A stretch of 64,000 nt of DNA from UBA1765 sp045615885 (GTDB lineage Bacteria; Fibrobacterota; Fibrobacteria; Fibrobacterales; Fibrobacteraceae). Position 1 is the stretch's first letter; each line of letters opens with the position of its first letter. The stretch spans positions 25,077 to 89,076 of the forward strand of contig JAZLFR010000080.1 of the NCBI GenBank assembly GCA_045615885.1. The letters are read 5' to 3'. Of this stretch, positions 35,697 through 44,718 are shown one piece after another. The translations under genes were made by a program, and so were the position numbers. Below the pieces are notes generated by a model that had not been told where the DNA came from, did no database searches, and was given only the letters and a program-made list of their open reading frames with translations.

Positions 35697-36383
35697 ATGC
35701 TTTATCCGAATCCTTATGGAATTGCTGATGAAAATCTTGAAAAGGTGTTGTCCATTGCAATGCCCGAAAACTTGCAGGTTGCAACTGCAATGCTTGCTGA
35801 TTTGCAAAGGCTCCGCGAGGCGGCGCGCAAGGCGGGTTTCGAACTGAAGCTCGAATCCGCCTACCGCTCTTACGAGCGGCAACTTTCGATTTGGAATCGA
35901 AAGGTGCGCGGCGAGCTCACGCTGCGTGATGCATCGGGCGAACCATTTGCAACGCTCCCAACCGATGAAGAATCCATGATGTTTGCCATTTTGTTATGGT
36001 CCGCGCTCCCTGGCGGGAGCAGACATCATTTCGGTTCCGAAATCGATGTCTCCGATGCTCTCCACACTCCTGCTGGCTACGAGGTCGATTTAACGCCGCA
36101 GGAATGCGATGGCATGTTCAAGGAATTCCATGACTGGATTTCTGAAGAAACAGATGCAAATCGTCTATTTGGTTTTAAGCGTGTCTTTGTCCCAGGTCGT
36201 GGCAAAGTCCAACCAGAAAAATGGCACTTGTCTCATATTCCGACCGCGCAAATGATTCAGAAAAATTTCTCTGAAAAAGAGCTTCGCAAAATCTACGAGA
36301 CATCTGAAATTGCTTGCAAGTCTGCCATTCTGGATAATTTGCCGAAACTCCTTGACGATTATGTTTATCCATATTTCAGATAG
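35697..36383 (+). CDS. M15 family D,D-carboxypeptidase-like peptidase (VanY type)
   Basis: The 228-residue protein has both metal-binding motifs of the family: SRHHFGSEID (Ser108 to Asp117; His110, Asp117) and EKWHLSH (Glu174, His177). Such enzymes trim terminal D-alanine from peptidoglycan stem peptides. There is no signal peptide, so it may work in the cytoplasm on recycled muropeptides, or be exported by an unusual route. The gene before is ruvC, and the gene after is mpaA, which also acts on murein peptides, so recycling is the more attractive reading. Confidence 0.85.
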   Translation: MLYPNPYGIADENLEKVLSIAMPENLQVATAMLADLQRLREAARKAGFELKLESAYRSYERQLSIWNRKVRGELTLRDASGEPFATLPTDEESMMFAILLWSALPGGSRHHFGSEIDVSDALHTPAGYEVDLTPQECDGMFKEFHDWISEETDANRLFGFKRVFVPGRGKVQPEKWHLSHIPTAQMIQKNFSEKELRKIYETSEIACKSAILDNLPKLLDDYVYPYFR

Positions 36384-36428
36384 GCTGGGAGTTTTTATCT
36401 TGAACAAACTCAGTCTAATGTATTACTT

Positions 36429-37100
36429 ATGCTCGGTACATTGAACCTACCTCAACTTGAATACGGCAGATCGGTAAACGGAGTTCCGCTCCGTTACATT
36501 CCGAGTACAGGAAAAACAGAATTGCTTGTGATGGCGGCCATTCACGGTGAAGAGGCTGAAACCATTTTCTTGCTGAGTCGTTCGCTTCGCTTGTTGAATA
36601 CTCCCCTCGAACATGTTGCCTTTGTGCTTTGTGCAAATCCAGATGGAGTTCTGCTTGGAACACGTGGAAATGCGAACGGGGTGGATCTCAACCGTAATTT
36701 CCCGACTGCGAACTGGGTCGCTGGCGATACGTTTTCACGCCCTTGGTTGGAGGCTCCGCGTGAAATGCGTCTTTCAGCAGGTTCTGCAATGCCTGAACCA
36801 GAAGTGGTTTCATTCATGGCTCTTGTGCGAAAGTTGCAGCCCGGGACGATTCTTGCGATGCACGCGCCGATTGCTTGCATCGACTCTCCCGTTGAAAATG
36901 ATTTTGTTCGTTTGCTTGAAAAAATATTCAACTTACCGTGGACTCCAGATATTGGTTATCCAACTCCGGGCAGCCTTGGTACATGGTGCAAGGAACAAGG
37001 TATTCTCTGCGTGACGCTTGAATTGCCGCGTGTTTCTGGCGAAGAAATTGTTCGTGACTACGCAAAGCCTTTTGCCGATTTGTTACAAACGTATTTATGA
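36429..37100 (+). CDS. mpaA: Murein peptide amidase A-like M14 carboxypeptidase
   Basis: MpaA splits the gamma-D-Glu--meso-DAP bond of murein tripeptides in the cytoplasm. The 223-residue protein shows the M14 zinc site HGEE (His39, Glu42), NPDG and the GTRGNANGVDLNRNFP segment, a likely third ligand His145 and the catalytic Glu in VTLELPR. No signal peptide is present, which fits a cytoplasmic recycling role. With the M15 peptidase upstream and ddh earlier, this area concentrates DAP-related enzymes. Confidence 0.88.
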   Translation: MLGTLNLPQLEYGRSVNGVPLRYIPSTGKTELLVMAAIHGEEAETIFLLSRSLRLLNTPLEHVAFVLCANPDGVLLGTRGNANGVDLNRNFPTANWVAGDTFSRPWLEAPREMRLSAGSAMPEPEVVSFMALVRKLQPGTILAMHAPIACIDSPVENDFVRLLEKIFNLPWTPDIGYPTPGSLGTWCKEQGILCVTLELPRVSGEEIVRDYAKPFADLLQTYL

Positions 37101-37119
37101 TTTAACGGATTCGTAAAGC

Positions 37120-37147
37120 AAAGGGCCGCCCTGCAGGGCGGCCCTTT
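37120..37147. terminator. Bidirectional terminator between mpaA and metK
   Basis: A perfect palindrome spans 37120-37147: AAAGGGCCGCCCTG followed by its complement CAGGGCGGCCCTTT. It lies between the convergent genes mpaA and metK and can serve both. Confidence 0.85.
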
Positions 37148-37165
37148 ATGCTAGGAAAATTTGGA

Positions 37166-38356
37166 CTAGATCTTTGCTGCCTTCTTGAGTGCTGCAGCCT
37201 TGTCTGTCTTTTCCCAAGTGAAGCGCTTGCCTTCACGACCGAAGTGGCCAAGGGCTGCTGTTGCAAAGTAGCCAGGCTTCTTGAGGTCGAGCATCTTGTT
37301 GAGGCCGGCCGGGGAGAGGTCGAAGTTCTTTGCAACGAGTGCTTCGATTTCGCGGTCGCTGATCTTGCCTGTGCCGAAGGTATTTACAAGAACGGAAACC
37401 GGCTTGGAGTAACCGATTGCGTATGCAACCTGGACTTCGCAACGGCGTGCAAGGCCTGCGGCAACAATGTTCTTGGCAACGTAACGTGCTGCGTATGCGC
37501 CGCTGCGGTCAACTTTGCTCGGGTCCTTACCGCTGAATGCGCCACCGCCGTGACGACCCATGCCACCGTATGTATCTACGATGATCTTGCGACCTGTAAG
37601 ACCGCAGTCGCCGTGCGGGCCACCAACAACGAACTTGCCTGTCGGGTTGATGAGGTAACGGGTCTTCTTGTCGAGGAGCTTTGCCGGAATCACCTTCTTG
37701 ATGAGCTTTTCGATGATTTCCTTTTCGATCTGGCTGTGCTTGAGTTCCTTGCCGTTTACCTTTTCTTCGTGCTGGGTACTGATAACGACTGTGTCTACGC
37801 GGACCGGCTTGTCGTTTTCGTCGTATTCGACAGTAACCTGGGATTTGGCATCTGGGCGGAGCCACTTGATTTTGCCAGTTTCACGAAGGTTCTGGATTTC
37901 TTCCATGAGCTTGTGAGCGAGGCTGATCGGGAGCGGCATGAGTTCCTTGGTGTCGTCGCATGCGTAGCCGAACATCATGCCCTGGTCGCCAGCGCCCTGC
38001 TTATCGTCTTCCTTGCCGTCTGCAGCCTTGGCATCAACGCCTTGTGCGATGTCTGGGGACTGCTTGTCTACTGCAACGAGAACTGCGCAGCTCTTGTAGT
38101 CAAAGCCGATTTCGGAATCGGTGTAGCCGATGTGCTTGATTGTCTTGCGGGCGATTGCCTGGTAGTCGATGTCTGCCTTGGTGGTAATTTCGCCGGAAAT
38201 AACGACGAGGCCTGTGTTTACGAGAGTTTCGCAAGCAACGCGGCTGCTCGGGTCCTGTTCAAGGCAGGCGTCAAGGATTGCGTCGGAAATCTGGTCGCAG
38301 ACCTTGTCTGGGTGGCCTTTGGAAACAGATTCGGAAGTAAAAAGATAGTGAGCCAT
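37166..38356 (-). CDS. metK: S-adenosylmethionine synthetase
   Basis: MetK makes SAM from methionine and ATP. The 396-residue protein has SVSKGHPDKVCDQISDAILD at the N-terminus, the ATP-binding GAGDQGMMFGYA and the GGPHGDCGLTGRKI phosphate-binding loop. The start at 38356 has ribosome site AGGAG and the normal MAHYLFTSESV beginning, so the in-frame start 24 bp upstream is not used. No SAM riboswitch was seen in the 240-bp upstream gap. Codon bias suggests strong expression, which also leaves a long open frame on the other strand. Confidence 0.98.
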   Translation of the reverse strand: MAHYLFTSESVSKGHPDKVCDQISDAILDACLEQDPSSRVACETLVNTGLVVISGEITTKADIDYQAIARKTIKHIGYTDSEIGFDYKSCAVLVAVDKQSPDIAQGVDAKAADGKEDDKQGAGDQGMMFGYACDDTKELMPLPISLAHKLMEEIQNLRETGKIKWLRPDAKSQVTVEYDENDKPVRVDTVVISTQHEEKVNGKELKHSQIEKEIIEKLIKKVIPAKLLDKKTRYLINPTGKFVVGGPHGDCGLTGRKIIVDTYGGMGRHGGGAFSGKDPSKVDRSGAYAARYVAKNIVAAGLARRCEVQVAYAIGYSKPVSVLVNTFGTGKISDREIEALVAKNFDLSPAGLNKMLDLKKPGYFATAALGHFGREGKRFTWEKTDKAAALKKAAKI

Positions 38357-38558
38357 TTGGCACTCCTGTAATGTTTGCAACGCCGAAAAGAAAGTCGCAT
38401 TTTTGACAAACCCAAGCGTTGAAAAACAATGGTTTTAAATTATCTATGCGTAAATGTAGAAAAACGCATAAATGGTGGCAAGCCTATTTGAATTTAGTTT
38501 GGAAAAATTTGAAAAGCAAAGTTTTTTATTTAATTTTAGTGCTCATTTGTGTAAAATA

Positions 38559-38586
38559 TTGTATATTTGTTTTGTTTTTATATAAT
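38559..38586 (+). promoter_or_regulatory. Putative sigma-70-type promoter of the UvrD/PcrA-recG unit
   Basis: TTGTAT (38559-38564) and a perfect TATAAT (38581-38586) are separated by 16 bp. Transcription would start near 38592, only about six bases before the ATG at 38598, so the message may have a very short leader. The surrounding gap (38357-38597) is A+T-rich and holds nothing else recognisable. Confidence 0.5.
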
Positions 38587-38597
38587 ACTAGAGATTT

Positions 38598-40889
38598 ATG
38601 TTTGAATTGACGACTTCTTTGGCTGAACTCGATGCGGAGCAGCGCCTTGCGGTAGAAACGACCGAGGGCTATGTTCGCGTGGTCGCCGGTGCCGGTTCCG
38701 GCAAGACGCGTACGCTTACGCATCGCTATCTGTACCTTGCCAAGGAAATGGGGATTTCTCCGTCGAACATTCTGTGCGTGACTTTTACGAACAAGGCCGC
38801 GGGCGAAATGAAAAAGCGCGTCCGCCAGATGCTCGGAGGCGATGATAGCGGCTACATTTCTACTTTCCATGGCTTTTGCGTGCAGTTCTTGCGTGAAGAT
38901 ATTCATGTTTTGAATTGGCCGAAAGAGTTCATGATCCTTGACGAAGAAGATGAAAAGGCTTTGATCAAGAAGGCGTATGTGGAACTTGGACTGCACTTGA
39001 ACGATCTCAAGATCAGCAGCGTAATGGATTTTATCGGTGGCCGCAAGGCTAACGAAATGGACCAGGTGCCGCTCTTTGCCGAGAAGAACGAGATTTCGCA
39101 GGAGCGCTTGCTTGAACTTGTCGAAAAGGCTCCCGACAAATGGATGAAGGTCTATTACCGTTACCTGTACGAACAAAAGAAGAACTTTGCTCTCGATTTT
39201 GACGACCTCATCATTGTTACGCTCTATATTCTGGAACACTTCCCTGAGAAGCTTGAAAAGTGGCGCAAGCGCATGATGTATGTGATGGTCGATGAGTTCC
39301 AGGACATTGACATGCAGCAGTACAAGCTGGCCGATTTGCTTTCTAGCTACCACAAGAACCTGTTTATCGTGGGCGACCCGGACCAGACGATTTACGGCTG
39401 GCGTGGCGCCGATGTGAACCGCATTCTGGAATTTGACAAGTTCCATGAAGGCACGCAGACGATTCTTTTGCAGAACAACTACCGTTCCACGTCGAGCATC
39501 TTGAAAATTCCCGATGCAGTAATCAAGAACAACCATTTTCGCATTGAAAAGGTGTTGAAACCGATGCGCGCTGGTGGCAAGACTCCTGTATTCTGCCATG
39601 CAAAGAATACGCGCGAAGAAGCGGCCTGGATTGTGGACCGCATTGCCAGCGCTATTGATGCCGGAATTGCCAAAAAGAACATTGCCGTGCTCTACCGCAT
39701 GCATTCGCAGTCCCGCTCTGTTGAAGAGGCGCTTATGGCTGCTGAAATTCCGTACAAGATTTACAGCGGAGTGGGCTTTTACCAGCGTCAAGAAATCAAG
39801 GATGCGCTTTGCTATTTGCGCATGCTCGTGAATGCCGACGACCTGTCTTTTTTGCGTGTCGTAAACACGCCAAAGCGCCAGTTCGGTCCAAAGAAAATCA
39901 CGATGCTGCAGGAATATGCCGACAAGCGCGGCTTGAGCCTGTACGAGGCTCTTTTGGAAATTGCATCAGCTGCAGAAAATCCGAAAATGCCCGTTGCCGC
40001 GGCTACTGATTTTGACTGTGCAGGCTTTATGGCAAAGACCAAGGTGGGCGAGTTCATTAAGCTTGTTGAAAAATACCGCGGCCGCTACAAGGATATGCGC
40101 GTGAGCGATGTGCTTACCAAGGTGCTCCGTGAATCTGGCTACGAAGAAATGCTCCGCCTCGATGGTGACGAGGACCGCCTGAACAACCTTGCCGAACTCA
40201 AACAGGGTGTGATGGAATTTGAAAAGTATTTCGAAGAAGATGCTACTCTCGACGAATATTTGCAGAACATCGTTCTTTTTGCAAATACAGATGAAGGCGA
40301 TGCCGAAAAGGATGTCGTGCAGCTCATGACGATTCACAATGCCAAGGGCCTTGAATTCCCCTATGTATTTGTGTGCGGCTTGAACGAAGGCTTTTTCCCG
40401 GTCAAGCGCGTGAAAAACAAGATCCAGCTCGAAGAGGAACGACGCCTTGCATACGTCGCGTTCACCCGCGCCGAAAATGTGCTTTGCATAAGCGATGCCG
40501 AAGATAGCGTCGACGAGGCCCATTCTCGCTACCCGTCCCGCTTTTTGCTGGAAATGGATTTTGGCGATTTGGATGTCGTCAAGGGATTTTCTGAAGAATG
40601 GTATCAGGAAGCTAAATCTTACATAGCGAGCGTCGATCGCGACCGTGAATTTTTGAGCGATGAATCGCTTGGACTTTTAAAGAAGGCTCCGACAGCAGCT
40701 TTTGCGGTCGGTACGCGCGTACACCATCGCATCATGGGATTTGGTACGGTAACCGCGATTGACGGGGAAAATTTCTGCTACGAGGTCAAGTTTGACAAAA
40801 TCGCTACCCCGCGCACCATTCAATTTGACTATCCTTTACAGGAAGTTCTTGATGGTTCTGTAAATACACCTTCGTTGCCGCCTACATAG
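38598..40889 (+). CDS. UvrD/PcrA/Rep family DNA helicase
   Basis: This SF1A 3'-5' helicase acts in repair and replication restart. The 763-residue protein has Walker A VAGAGSGKT (30-38), the Ib motif TFTNKAAGEMKKR, Walker B MVDEFQDID, VGDPDQTIYGWRGA and LMTIHNAKGLEFPYVF, ending in a Tudor-like tail (VGTRVHHRIMGFGTVTAI) typical of PcrA. It is somewhat longer than PcrA's usual about 720-740. recG follows after 9 bp, so two fork-repair helicases share a transcript. Confidence 0.95.
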   Translation: MFELTTSLAELDAEQRLAVETTEGYVRVVAGAGSGKTRTLTHRYLYLAKEMGISPSNILCVTFTNKAAGEMKKRVRQMLGGDDSGYISTFHGFCVQFLREDIHVLNWPKEFMILDEEDEKALIKKAYVELGLHLNDLKISSVMDFIGGRKANEMDQVPLFAEKNEISQERLLELVEKAPDKWMKVYYRYLYEQKKNFALDFDDLIIVTLYILEHFPEKLEKWRKRMMYVMVDEFQDIDMQQYKLADLLSSYHKNLFIVGDPDQTIYGWRGADVNRILEFDKFHEGTQTILLQNNYRSTSSILKIPDAVIKNNHFRIEKVLKPMRAGGKTPVFCHAKNTREEAAWIVDRIASAIDAGIAKKNIAVLYRMHSQSRSVEEALMAAEIPYKIYSGVGFYQRQEIKDALCYLRMLVNADDLSFLRVVNTPKRQFGPKKITMLQEYADKRGLSLYEALLEIASAAENPKMPVAAATDFDCAGFMAKTKVGEFIKLVEKYRGRYKDMRVSDVLTKVLRESGYEEMLRLDGDEDRLNNLAELKQGVMEFEKYFEEDATLDEYLQNIVLFANTDEGDAEKDVVQLMTIHNAKGLEFPYVFVCGLNEGFFPVKRVKNKIQLEEERRLAYVAFTRAENVLCISDAEDSVDEAHSRYPSRFLLEMDFGDLDVVKGFSEEWYQEAKSYIASVDRDREFLSDESLGLLKKAPTAAFAVGTRVHHRIMGFGTVTAIDGENFCYEVKFDKIATPRTIQFDYPLQEVLDGSVNTPSLPPT

Positions 40890-40898
40890 GGATTGATA

Positions 40899-42950
40899 AT
40901 GGATCTTTCTTGCATTTCTGGAATTGGACCTAAAAAACTGGAAGCCCTGAACAAGTCGGGATTCCATTCCGTTTCGGATTTGCTGTACAATATCCCCCGC
41001 ACTTGGATAGACCGTACGACCGTCAACAAAATTTCTGAAGTCAAGGATGGCGACAATGTTGTGCTTGTCGGCAAAATTGTTCGCGGGGGAGTTGTTCGTG
41101 GGCGCATGAACCGCTATATCGGAGTGTTCTCTGACGGCACCGGCGAAATTCAGCTGCTCTTTTTTAGAAGTGTTTCATTCATTGCAAAAAAACTGGTGCC
41201 TGGCAAGCGCTACATCGCGATTGGCCAGGTCGGCAGTTACCGTGGCTTGCAGATGGTTCACCCGGAGCTTCAGGAAGTTGATGAAGATTCCGAATACAAT
41301 GGTGGCTTTGTGCCTGTGTATAGCATTTCTGAAGCTTGCCATGAAGCAAAGATGGAACAGAAGTTCTTTAGGACTCTCTACGAAAAAATTTTCAAGATGG
41401 CAAACCTCACTCTTGATAGGGGTTGCCCGCGCGAGTTGACCGATTTTTTGGGAATGAAGCCTGTTGTCGAAAATTTGCGCCGACTGCATTTGCCGCTCAG
41501 CATGGGCGATGCGTACCAGGGCAAGCGCCAACTGAAAATTTTGGAACTGCTTCCGTTCTGCCTGCGCATGGTCAGCCGCAGGCGAGCCCTGCTTTTGCGA
41601 GGCAGTGAACGCAGCGTTGACCTTGGCCGTGTTCTGGAAGCAAAGTCCAAGTTGCCGTTTGCATTGACTGGCGACCAGGAACGCGCCCTGCAAGAAATTC
41701 TTGACGGTTTGAATGGCAAGCGCCAGTTCCATGCCTTGCTGCAGGGCGATGTCGGCTCCGGCAAGACCGTTGTAGCGATGCTTTCCATGCTTGCCGTTTG
41801 CGGGGCTGGGGAACAATGTGCACTCATGGTCCCGACGGACATTTTGGCAAGGCAGCATTATGCTTCGCTCAAGCCGTTTTTTGACGCTGCCGGCCTGCGC
41901 GTGGAACTTTTGCTTGGCTCCATGGGTGCTGCGGAACGCAGGACCCTGCTCGGCGAATTGCAGATGGGCCTTGTGAATGCCGTAATCGGTACGCATGCGC
42001 TCTTTTCTAAAGACGTCGAATTTGCAAAGCTCGGTTTCGTGATCATTGACGAACAGCACCGTTTTGGCGTAAACCAGCGCGAAGCGTTGCTTGCAAAAGG
42101 CAACTACCCGGACATGCTCGTGATGAGTGCTACGCCTATCCCGCGCAGCCTTGCCATGACGCTTTACGGCGACCTGCATACAATCATCATCAAAGAAAAA
42201 CCGCCTGGAAGAAAGCCTGTAAAGACGCGCGTGATGAACCCGTACAAGCGCGAAGACCTGAAGGGATTTTTGCTCAAGGAAGTCAAGGGCGGCAATCGTT
42301 GCTATTGGGTCGTGAGCCGCATCGGGGCTGACGACGAAAGCGATGAGTCTGGAAAAATCCAGAGCCTTGAAGAAGTTGTGAACGAACTGCAGGGCTATTC
42401 TAGCGAATGGAAGGTGGCGTATGTTCACGGGCAAATGGACGATGGCGAACGCGAAGAAAACCTGAAGGCTTTTGCCCGTGGTGACGTGCAAGTCTTGGTA
42501 GCTACGACTGTAATTGAAGTCGGCGTGAACGTGCCGGAAGCAAACCTCATGGTGATTGATCACCCGGAACGCTTTGGCCTTGCTCAGCTCCACCAGTTGC
42601 GCGGCCGTGTCGGCCGCGGCGACATTGCGGCGTGGTGCTTCTTGATTTGCTCACAAGAAGACGCAGCCTACGAACGCCTGCAGAACTTTGCAAGCACCGA
42701 AGACGGCTTTGAAATTGCCGAAATGGATCTTGCCACGCGAGGTGCAGGCAATTTGGAAGGCTCAGAACAGAGCGGCTCCTGGGTGTTCCGTTGGTTTGAC
42801 TGGATTGCCGACAAGGAACTGATAGCAAAAACGCTTGAAACTGCCGAGAATATCCTTGAAAATCGCGACAAGTTCACGGAAGAAGGTCTTGTAAAAATCC
42901 AGAACTGGTATGCGGAACTGCCCAAAGGCAACCAGGATGGAATTCATTAA
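40899..42950 (+). CDS. recG: ATP-dependent DNA helicase RecG
   Basis: RecG reverses stalled forks and branch-migrates junctions. The 683-residue protein has the N-terminal ISGIGPKKLEALNKSG helix-hairpin, an OB-fold wedge (about 60-150), Walker A QGDVGSGKT, the DEQHRFGVNQRE box and VATTVIEVGVNVPEANLM. The ATG at 40899 is preferred to the TTG two codons earlier because it starts closer to family members and AGGGA sits upstream. It is shorter in the N-terminal wedge than E. coli RecG (693). Confidence 0.95.
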   Translation: MDLSCISGIGPKKLEALNKSGFHSVSDLLYNIPRTWIDRTTVNKISEVKDGDNVVLVGKIVRGGVVRGRMNRYIGVFSDGTGEIQLLFFRSVSFIAKKLVPGKRYIAIGQVGSYRGLQMVHPELQEVDEDSEYNGGFVPVYSISEACHEAKMEQKFFRTLYEKIFKMANLTLDRGCPRELTDFLGMKPVVENLRRLHLPLSMGDAYQGKRQLKILELLPFCLRMVSRRRALLLRGSERSVDLGRVLEAKSKLPFALTGDQERALQEILDGLNGKRQFHALLQGDVGSGKTVVAMLSMLAVCGAGEQCALMVPTDILARQHYASLKPFFDAAGLRVELLLGSMGAAERRTLLGELQMGLVNAVIGTHALFSKDVEFAKLGFVIIDEQHRFGVNQREALLAKGNYPDMLVMSATPIPRSLAMTLYGDLHTIIIKEKPPGRKPVKTRVMNPYKREDLKGFLLKEVKGGNRCYWVVSRIGADDESDESGKIQSLEEVVNELQGYSSEWKVAYVHGQMDDGEREENLKAFARGDVQVLVATTVIEVGVNVPEANLMVIDHPERFGLAQLHQLRGRVGRGDIAAWCFLICSQEDAAYERLQNFASTEDGFEIAEMDLATRGAGNLEGSEQSGSWVFRWFDWIADKELIAKTLETAENILENRDKFTEEGLVKIQNWYAELPKGNQDGIH

Positions 42951-42967
42951 TTTCTATATTCCATTTT

Positions 42968-43687
42968 ATGCCTGCATACTTTTTTTCTGACGCACATCTT
43001 GGCGTAAATCCTCCGAAGTCTATTGAAGATCGTGAGGAACGCTTTGTAAAACAGTTGAAGAATTGCTTCGACGCGTCGCATATCGTGATTGCTGGCGACC
43101 TCTTTGAATTCTGGTACGAATATAAGTATTATGTGACTTGCGAACACATGCCGCTCTTTCGCGTGCTGGGCGACCTTGTCGATGCAGGCGTGCAGGTGCA
43201 TTACCTGATGGGCAACCATGATTTTGCACTGGGCGATTTTTTTGAAAAGTCCCTCGGTGTACGCACGAGCCGCGATCTTGTATTAGAAATTCAGGGAAAA
43301 AAACTCTATTTTGTTCATGGCGATGGCCTTGCAAAATCGGATTCCGGCTACCGTTTCTTTAGAAAGGTGATTGACTTTCCGCTGAATAGAAAATTGTTCA
43401 GCCTGCTCCACCCGGATTGGGGCATGGGTTTAGCCCATTTTGTGGGGCATCGCAGTCGTAAGTATGGGGAATCCAGGGAATTGAAGTTAGATGAATACCT
43501 TGCTTATGGAAATTCTAAACTGAATGAACTGGATGCTGATTACTTTATTCACGGGCACCATCATTTGCCTGGCATTTGGCCTGTGCAAAATGGAGTCGTC
43601 GCTTCGCCCGGGCAGTGGCTCTTTACGCTGAATTACTTGAAGCTTGAAGATGGCGAACTTGAACTTGTGAATGTTCAAGCCGATTAG
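42968..43687 (+). CDS. lpxH: UDP-2,3-diacylglucosamine diphosphatase LpxH-like
   Basis: LpxH hydrolyses UDP-2,3-diacylglucosamine to lipid X in lipid A synthesis. The 239-residue calcineurin-like protein has the metal sites FFSDAHLG (Asp8, His10), GDLFEFW (Asp44), MGNHD (Asn83, His84), HGDGL and HGHHHLP, in the family order and with the LpxH-type FEFW rather than a generic phosphatase form. It starts 17 bp after recG. Other lipid A genes are not in the window. I recall Fibrobacter being described as unusual in its LPS, so lipid A synthesis here deserves a check. Confidence 0.88.
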   Translation: MPAYFFSDAHLGVNPPKSIEDREERFVKQLKNCFDASHIVIAGDLFEFWYEYKYYVTCEHMPLFRVLGDLVDAGVQVHYLMGNHDFALGDFFEKSLGVRTSRDLVLEIQGKKLYFVHGDGLAKSDSGYRFFRKVIDFPLNRKLFSLLHPDWGMGLAHFVGHRSRKYGESRELKLDEYLAYGNSKLNELDADYFIHGHHHLPGIWPVQNGVVASPGQWLFTLNYLKLEDGELELVNVQAD

Positions 43688-43696
43688 CAGAACGCG

Positions 43697-44689
43697 CTAG
43701 AAGCCCAAGGCGACTTTCATGGACAAATCAAAGCCATGGAATGTGTGGTCTATAGGTTCGTAGGTGTTGAAGAAGTATTCACCGTGAACCCACATGGAAA
43801 TGCGCTTGCCTCTATTGAGTATGAAGCCGGCGCCCGCATGCGTCTGCAATCCATTGTCTTCGATGTCTCGGTCGGAGGACCATTCGTAATTAATGGAGTA
43901 ATTTGTTGCCGACATGCCAAGGCCGAGGTACGGGGTGAATGGCCCTTCGAGGAATGGATAATAGAACGAAATTCCTAAGCCAAAATAAGAAGTCTCTATG
44001 TCGTTGTAGGTACGATAGGAAAATTCACTATCAGTCCTTACGGAATTTGTTTTGAAAGAAAAGTCAAGGTTGATTACGGTAATCAAGTTCTTTGCATCGT
44101 AGGCAAGGAAGAAGTCATAAAGGGAAAGTGGTTCGTGGTCAGTGAATTCATTGATTTCGTCTCCAATGAACTTTGTGAGTCCAAGACCGAGCCCCATATA
44201 TACTCTGATATCGCGAGGCGGGCGTTGTACGACAGGTGCTGGAGCGGGCTTTGATTCCACCTGCTTTACTTGCTGTTCATGAGGTGCCGGAGCTGCTGTT
44301 TTCTGTTTTATCGGTTGCGTCGAGTATACGGATATTGTCTGTGTTACATCGAACTGATTTGCAAGGGTGAGCAATGCGTCATCAATTGCCTCTTCGCTAT
44401 TGGCTTTTTGTTTGCCGCTCCAGAGAAGAGTATTGTCTGCATTTTGCAGCTTGGCGAAGATAATTGTATTTTGTCCGATTTTTGAAATGTTCAGGGAAAC
44501 TTTCTTTTCGCACTCCTCTCCATTGCTGAACTGGTATTTACCCTGGTTTTCGACATATACCTTGAAAAGTCCTGCAATTCCATCTCGGGTGTCGTCATTA
44601 ACGCCGGATGCCTGAATGGAGGTCAAGCAGAGCGGTTCTGCAGCAAAGAGGGAAGTTGCCACCAAAAGAGTGAACAGAATTTTTTTCAT
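43697..44689 (-). CDS. Outer-membrane beta-barrel protein, hypothetical
   Basis: From the ATG at 44689 (ribosome site GGGAG) the 330-residue protein has a signal peptide (MKKILFTLLVATSLFA). A periplasmic domain follows (about 20-125) that looks like a lipoprotein/FlgO-type nucleotide-like fold, then a Pro-rich linker (APAPHEQQ...APAPVVQRPPR). The final about 180 residues have alternating beta strands and end in Phe (KVALGF), the usual signal for BAM insertion. The barrel resembles OprF/porin-like families only in outline. The upstream pssA gene is on the same strand, 30 bp before it. Confidence 0.75.
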   Translation of the reverse strand: MKKILFTLLVATSLFAAEPLCLTSIQASGVNDDTRDGIAGLFKVYVENQGKYQFSNGEECEKKVSLNISKIGQNTIIFAKLQNADNTLLWSGKQKANSEEAIDDALLTLANQFDVTQTISVYSTQPIKQKTAAPAPHEQQVKQVESKPAPAPVVQRPPRDIRVYMGLGLGLTKFIGDEINEFTDHEPLSLYDFFLAYDAKNLITVINLDFSFKTNSVRTDSEFSYRTYNDIETSYFGLGISFYYPFLEGPFTPYLGLGMSATNYSINYEWSSDRDIEDNGLQTHAGAGFILNRGKRISMWVHGEYFFNTYEPIDHTFHGFDLSMKVALGF

Positions 44690-44718
44690 AGTAGCTCCCA
44701 AAATATCTACAGTAATCT

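Noticed and set aside
37148..38371. Long open frames opposite metK and likewise opposite the AICAR transformylase (7144-8505), tgt, the primase-like gene (29415-30959), recG (41175-42593), aconitase (55419-57257) and ettA (61684-63243)
   Set aside because: For metK the antisense frame is in exact codon register with the sense gene. Such frames stay open when a gene avoids TTA, CTA and TCA codons. The sense proteins have clear families, and the antisense translations show no recognisable domains.
38419..38610. 63-codon hydrophobic frame before the UvrD/PcrA gene
   Set aside because: It begins with a non-ATG codon without a ribosome site, lies in A+T-rich DNA and runs through the likely promoter into the helicase gene.
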